From Branchiostoma floridae (taxonomy: Eukaryota > Chordata > Leptocardii > Amphioxiformes > Branchiostomatidae), in the NCBI RefSeq assembly GCF_000003815.2, contig NC_049981.1, positions 24,381,675 through 24,445,674 of the forward strand: DNA of 64,000 bases. The letters are read 5' to 3'. The first letter of the stretch is position 1. Each line of letters begins with the position of its first letter. Below, piece after piece: positions 60,136 to 64,000 of the stretch. A program made the position numbers and the translations under genes. The notes under the pieces were generated by a model. The model had not been told where the DNA came from. It saw nothing but the letters and a program-made list of their open reading frames with translations, and ran no database searches.

Positions 60136-63100
60136 TTACCCCCCTCCTTCCCCTCTGGCCTTCATTCTCTCCACAAATGACTGGCTCTTGCTCTTGCGGA
60201 AGTTCTCGAAGGGATCGTTGACCGTGACCCCCACCCCCTTGAACATGTCTGTCCTGTCCCGGACATCTCCACCTCGGATGGGCTCCTGAATCCCCTGCTC
60301 TGTAGCACCAAGGCCAGCTCCTGACCAACCTGAATTAAGAACACACAGAAAATGCAGAAATCTTTGAACTTTTTGGACAAAAATACCCTGCAGTTCCTAA
60401 GCAAGAGGCAAGGAGGCACAAACCTTCCTCATCCTAAAAGCTATCAGCAACCCCATACAACTTGATTGCATGTTCAGATCAGATTGAGAATATTAAAAAA
60501 AGGCAAGAAAACAATCTCTACATGTGTCTCCCAAGACCTATCCACATACCAAATTTTATCACAGTCAATCTAGAGTTTCTTCAAAGCTGGAGACAGCCCT
60601 GGTTTGAACCCATGACTGCCAAAATGCACAGCAAGCACCAGCTTAAAAAGGTTGGTCATGGCAGTAGGAGGCAAAAGAAGTGTATGAAAGTATTGAGTTT
60701 ATGTATTTACCCATTTTGGTGAGCAGCTGGTGACCTTTGTTGGCAGAACTAATCTTGGTGTCCATGGTAGCTGATTCATAGAATGGCATGGAGCTGTAGA
60801 TAAGACACAAAACAGATTGAACACACTGTCACTACAGTCTCGTTCTTCAAACTTAACAAGTCTAAGGACTCAATCTGTATATTTTTTTCTGTAACTTGTG
60901 TCAAATTGCATGCTATCATTTTTCCTTGCTCTCAGGAAAATGATTCAGCAAATACCCAAGCTGCAGTTTACCACAGCTTCTTAGGCCTGCAGAATACTAC
61001 ATTATCATTGATTTGTAAGTCTTAAGAGTGCCTTTGTACTGTGTCTTAGTTACTGTACAACTAAATAATGACACACAATACAAACTTGTTTTTTAGCATG
61101 CAAAATTACAAGTTGTTTCCAGTTTTTTTTAATGCAATTACAAAAAAATTCTTGCTAAGTGCAAGTGGGCAAGCCAAAAATTATATAATGAAGCAGCAAG
61201 CATCTTCAGGCAGCTACAAAATATTAGTTGTAAGAATGTCGCTACTATAAATCATTGCTATAAATGTACTACATACTACATGACCAGCTCTTGTCAACAG
61301 TTACTTAACATGTACAATGTATATCAGCATTTAGATGGAGTAGATTCTATAGTTAGTGTCATTCTACTTTTAAAAAGTTTGTTCCTTTTTGGAGGACCTG
61401 ATAGTAGTATGTAACATGCAGAATATATTGGGCTGCCTTTTTGCTCAAGATGTGCATGTACATGTATGATTGAGGCCTTTAAACTAGCACTATTCTCAAG
61501 CCACAGTTAGTTGCTGATGTTAACATAATCAATGCATATGACCACTGTACGTCAACATTAGAGCGCATGCAGACGACATTTAGGTAAACTGTGATCTTAC
61601 AAGCTGGCTGGAGAAGGACTCCGTGAATGTGACCTTGATCTTGAGCGGGAGGTACGTTGGTAAGGGAGTGGGGAGTGGGACCCCGCCCTGTGTAGGAAGT
61701 AGCGGGAAGTCTAGTATTAGCCATTTTAGTACACGGGCTGGCTTTACCTTGTCTGGTATCCATCTTATCCCACACATAGGATAGCTCCTCTGAACCTGAT
61801 CACTTCCCTGCTGAATTCTCCAAAACCCATCCCCATCAAATGTTTAGCACTAACAAACGCGCATGTCATTAATCATTCTGGGTATTGAAAATATTTTTTT
61901 AAAGCAGTGTAATGTACATGTAGAACAGATTTCTGAATGCCTGTTTGAACCCTGCTTCCATGTCCATGTAGTTACATAGAACTGGGTGAATCAATGCCAA
62001 CCTAAGCTGTTGTGATGTGCAGCTGTATATACAATGTAATACATTAATGTGCATGTAAATGCCAATCCATACATGTACCATATCAACATACAGGGACCAG
62101 TCCATTTAGCAGGGAACAATCAGAATTGGAGCTAGCATAACACAAACACCAGACTAGGCTTACCAGTATCCAAAGGGTATGCGGGTGGGCTTCTTTTCAT
62201 ACATAAGGACCTATGTACAGGTTGTGCCTACCAAATCCTCCTCGTTCAAAAATCAATATTTCTTCCTTCAACTAAATGTCCGGGGAGCTTGACACTGCAC
62301 ATTCCTTGACGTAATTTATGCAGATTTCACACGCAGAAAAAAATTCCCTTCATGTAATATTTTAGCATACAGGGGCCATGGTTCACAATACTCTGTGCTG
62401 AGAAAACCAAACCTGCAATTTTGTATTACAGGAAAATACATGTCAAGAAAGTGGGAACAGCTTTGATATGATCAAGTCCTAAAAAAAGCAGGATCAGATT
62501 AAACTACAGGACAACACCTAATGTAATTACCTGACAGTGAGTGAGACAAAACACTGTCTAGTATTCGTATCTAAAAGTGCATGTACAGTAGATGTCAAAG
62601 TGCACCGGCATTTCACAAGTTACACGTCTAACATTAAACATACATTTGTCATAGACACTATGCTCTTTCATAAATATTGTTTGAAAAAGAATGTAACAGC
62701 CTATATAACATATTGAACACAACATACCTCTTTCTGCGTGGACTTGGTGATCTTGAACGTGACCTTGACCTTGAGTAGCTGGAACACATAAAAAATTCAA
62801 AAGCAATGCTGTCAGATTAAAAGCAAAATGTGGAAACAATTTTCACAGTCTTTAAAAACTGATAAACATGTATGGAGCAAAACTATTAATACCCAGTTAA
62901 CTAGGCAACTTCAGAACCACAATGATACTATTTGACATTTCCCATGTGAGGATTACCTTCTAGATCTGGATCTGGAGTAGGATCTCTCCCTGGACCTGGA
63001 GCGAGATCTGGAGCGGGACCTGGAGTAGGATCTTCCTCTGGATCTGGAGCGGGATCGGTGCCTCCTTCCTCTAGATCTGGATCTCGACCTACATGTACGA

Positions 63101-63604
63101 CAAAACAGATCAGGACGTATTGTTTGTGTTTTGATTTCAATTTTTTTTAAATAAATGTAAACAAGATATGATCGAAAAACATATCTGGATCTCAACCTAC
63201 AAGTACAACACAACAGATCAGGACTTATTGTTTATATTTCTATTTCATTTTTTAAAAATACTTGTAAACAAGATATGATCGAAAAACATATCTGGATCTC
63301 AACCTACAAGTACAACACAACAGATCAGGACTTATTGTTTATATTTCTATTTCATTTTTTAAAAATACTTGTAAACAAGATATGATCGAAAAACATATCT
63401 GGATCTCAACCTACAAGTACAACACAACAGATAAGGACTTATTGTTTATGCATTGATTTCAGTTTTATAAAACTTCCAACTTTGCAAAAGCAGTGCAATG
63501 GCAGGTCTTACCTCCTGGGTCTCATCTTTTCCTTCATCTTCATCTGTGAATACCTTCTCTTGGCCTTGAAGAACTCGTACAGTCCATTGTGCTCCCAGCC
63601 CTCA
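60136..63604 (-). CDS. CHERP: CHERP-like RS-domain and G-patch protein, 3' part
   Basis: C-terminal part of a homologue of calcium homeostasis endoplasmic reticulum protein, a nuclear U2 snRNP-associated splicing factor despite its name. Minus-strand exons 5' to 3' are 63512-63604, 62957-63088, 62728-62778, 61601-61687, 60711-60793 and 60136-60329. The first encodes EGWEHNGLYEFFKAKRR. The next three encode Arg-Ser repeats (SRSRSRGRRHRSRSRSRG and similar). The last two join NKGHQLLTKMG to WSGAGLGATEQGIQEPIRGG, the G-patch-like region, and end FVERMKARGEGGG. All phases agree. The SURP and CID domains lie beyond the window edge. The TAA sits inside a perfect donor-like ggGTAAGT, so a further exon cannot be excluded, but the length fits the family C-terminus. 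Confidence 0.9.
63075..63465. repeat. 107-bp tandem repeats copying a CHERP splice acceptor
   Basis: Three near-identical 107-bp units (starting 63181, 63288 and 63395, the last partial at its right) plus a diverged 108-bp unit whose left edge lies in the CHERP exon 62957-63088. Each unit holds, on the minus strand, ttgtacttgtag|GTTGAGATCC, a copy of the real acceptor catgtag|GTCGAGATCC and the first exon bases. Confidence 0.88.
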
Positions 63605-63789
63605 CTAGAAAAAAAAAAAAAACTCATGTAATTATAGTAATGGTTGTAACAGCTATGATAACTTCATAATCATTCTACATGTACCTACATGTGTATAAAC
63701 ATATCAAGTTGTGTGTGCCTTTAGCAAAGTATTTTCTACATGCAATACACAGGCCCGAGGGGGAATGAGAAATAATTTTTTCTCACTTT

Positions 63790-64000
63790 AGAGGCATTAA
63801 ATGGCTAAGTAGCTAGGCTAGCAGACACAAGATTGAGAGGTCACAGGATCAGTTTCTAGCAATCTCACTCCACCCAGCTTTAAAATGGGCACTTGACTTT
63901 GGTTGGGGATTGTAAAGTCAGTGGAAGGAGAGGGATGTGGTCAGTTTTACAGTATCTTGCCCTGGACACAGTGTATTACAACCCGCTGCCCCAACAACCT
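63790..64000 (+). mobile_element. tRNA-derived SINE copy running off the window
   Basis: tRNA-like head (tggctaagtagctaggctag, B-box-like ggtcacaggatca), then ctcactccacccagctttaa, cacttgactttggttgggga and gtggaaggagagggatgtgg. Same modules as the copies at 9690-9913 and 24020-24225. It lies in the CHERP-like intron upstream of the 63512 exon. Confidence 0.6.

Noticed and set aside
62928-63140. Asp-Pro-rich minus-strand frame
   Set aside because: Shadow of the CHERP RS repeats in another frame. Neighbouring exon phases select the Arg-Ser frame.
63075-63465. CRISPR-like regular repeats
   Set aside because: Contiguous 107-bp tandem units without distinct spacers in a eukaryotic intron.

Overview
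The window looks like nuclear DNA of an invertebrate deuterostome, most likely a lancelet (Branchiostoma). Genes have short coding exons split by AT-rich introns, with conserved GT/AG sites. They are surrounded by tRNA-derived SINEs, LINE 3' ends, foldback elements and microsatellites. There is nothing prokaryotic or organellar. Two assembly gaps are present (32912-33011, 100 N; 47401-47728, 328 N). The lancelet assignment is an inference from gene and repeat style, not from a database search.

Layout. (1) 1600-18622, plus strand: an ionotropic glutamate receptor of the AMPA/kainate/delta group, 14 exons read here, with its 5' end outside the window. (2) 19-29 kb: mostly repeats, one coding-like terminal exon (20885-21121), SINEs, a 367-bp tandem repeat pair and a LINE 3' end. 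(3) 29148-35846, plus strand: two tandem PLAC8/cornifelin-like genes with identical exon lengths (105/111/69/45). A gap flanked by inverted Penelope-like, hammerhead-like sequence lies between them. (4) 36645-37127, minus strand: an RFamide neuropeptide precursor with five predicted amidated peptides, tail-to-tail with the second PLAC8 gene. (5) 38-47 kb: gene-poor, with a 539-bp MITE, SINEs and a decayed piece of 18S rDNA. (6) 47942-49387, minus strand: an intronless orphan class A GPCR. (7) 53318-58594, plus strand: prohibitin 1, with a tandemly duplicated 96-nt exon that is probably mutually exclusive. (8) 60136-63604, minus strand and running off the window: the 3' half of a CHERP-like RS-domain/G-patch splicing protein, tail-to-tail with prohibitin.

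The genes do not form a pathway. Three of them (glutamate receptor, RFamide precursor, GPCR) are neuronal signalling genes. The precursor and the GPCR lie on the same strand about 11 kb apart, so a ligand-receptor link is conceivable but untested. The most distinctive observations are the prohibitin exon pair, the 107-bp repeats that copy a CHERP splice acceptor (one copy opens an in-frame 36-residue extension), the hammerhead-like motif beside the first gap, and the changes in the glutamate receptor ligand pocket.
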